A DNA stretch of 64,000 nucleotides from the NCBI RefSeq assembly GCF_014195655.1, contig NZ_JACICD010000009.1, forward strand, positions 50,654 to 114,653, given 5' to 3'. Positions 63,964 through 64,000 of the stretch are shown here, in pieces; positions within the stretch are counted from its first letter, which is position 1, and the number at the start of each line of letters is the position of its first letter. Below the pieces are notes generated by a model. That model was given only the letters and a program-made list of their open reading frames with translations, had not been told where the DNA came from and did not search any database. A program made the translations under genes and the position numbers. This DNA is from Ancylobacter tetraedralis. GTDB taxonomy: Bacteria; Pseudomonadota; Alphaproteobacteria; Rhizobiales; Xanthobacteraceae.

Positions 63964-64000
63964 CTCGCCACCACGAAGATCAGCGTCGCGAACACCGTGG
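63924..64000 (-). CDS. C-terminal end of a membrane protein, probably TauE/SafE (DUF81) family
   Basis: Only the last 24 codons are in the window: a hydrophobic helix [20 protein letters not shown] then ALLA and TGA. The pattern matches the last helix of sulfite-exporter TauE/SafE-like permeases. It is convergent with, and overlaps, the transpeptidase gene. Confidence 0.5.
   Translation of the reverse strand, partial: TVFATLIFVVASYMLFKSASALLA

Noticed and set aside
1..64000. CRISPR array or rRNA operon.
   Set aside because: No regularly spaced repeats of CRISPR type and no rRNA sequence were seen; the tandem repeats found are coding (lptA) or two-copy only.

Overview
The window looks like a chromosomal segment of a high-GC alphaproteobacterium of the order Hyphomicrobiales. 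The evidence is the gene order rnd-lptC-lptA-lptB-rpoN-hpf-ptsN, the rpmH-rnpA-yidC-engB cluster, and an alphaproteobacterial Trb-type conjugative element. A Xanthobacteraceae-like host (Ancylobacter/Starkeya-like) is my best guess, but it rests on gene order and composition only.

Core region, 1-18.4 kb. On the left are rsmE, a secreted Cys-rich protein, a UbiA prenyltransferase and RNase D. Then comes the LPS-transport operon lptCAB, followed by rpoN, hpf and ptsN. After a small HTH protein and a zinc alcohol dehydrogenase, the minus strand carries rpmH-rnpA-yidC-engB. A sensor histidine kinase overlaps a glycoside-hydrolase-like exoprotein gene. The core ends at a tRNA-Arg(ACG) gene.

Accessory region, about 18.47-58.6 kb. 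A large serine recombinase ends inside the 3' half of the tRNA-Arg gene, which marks the left boundary. Behind it sits a cargo block rich in probable defence genes. The first is a 1311-aa protein with a Cap4/DUF4297-like nuclease motif, a STAND ATPase and an alpha-helical repeat tail. The second is a GHKL ATPase fused to a PD-(D/E)xK nuclease. The third is a tightly packed, AT-richer three-gene operon led by a ParA/MinD-type ATPase. A VirD2-type relaxase, with an oriT-like repeat region upstream, and a trb cluster (trbB-C-D-E-J-K-L-F-G-I plus DUF2274) identify a conjugative element. Its coupling-protein gene is missing, and the cluster is broken upstream of trbB by IS3-family debris. To the right are a three-subunit molybdenum hydroxylase (Mo subunit, 2Fe-2S subunit, triheme cytochrome c), another truncated IS3 fused to a broken MFS gene, and a set of small-molecule oxidoreductase/hydrolase genes with LysR and AraC regulators. 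Several genes in this set are decayed. The accessory region ends with an IS3 scar and a fragment of a second DUF2274 gene.

Right core region, 58.6-64 kb. A QseBC/PmrAB-like two-component system is divergent from a dsbD-dsbA-L,D-transpeptidase operon, with a perfect CTTAAG-N5-CTTAAG direct repeat between them. The window ends in the 3' part of a probable TauE/SafE-type membrane protein gene.

The best candidates for undescribed biology are the two large nuclease-ATPase genes and the ParA-led three-gene operon. All three lie between the recombinase and the conjugation genes.
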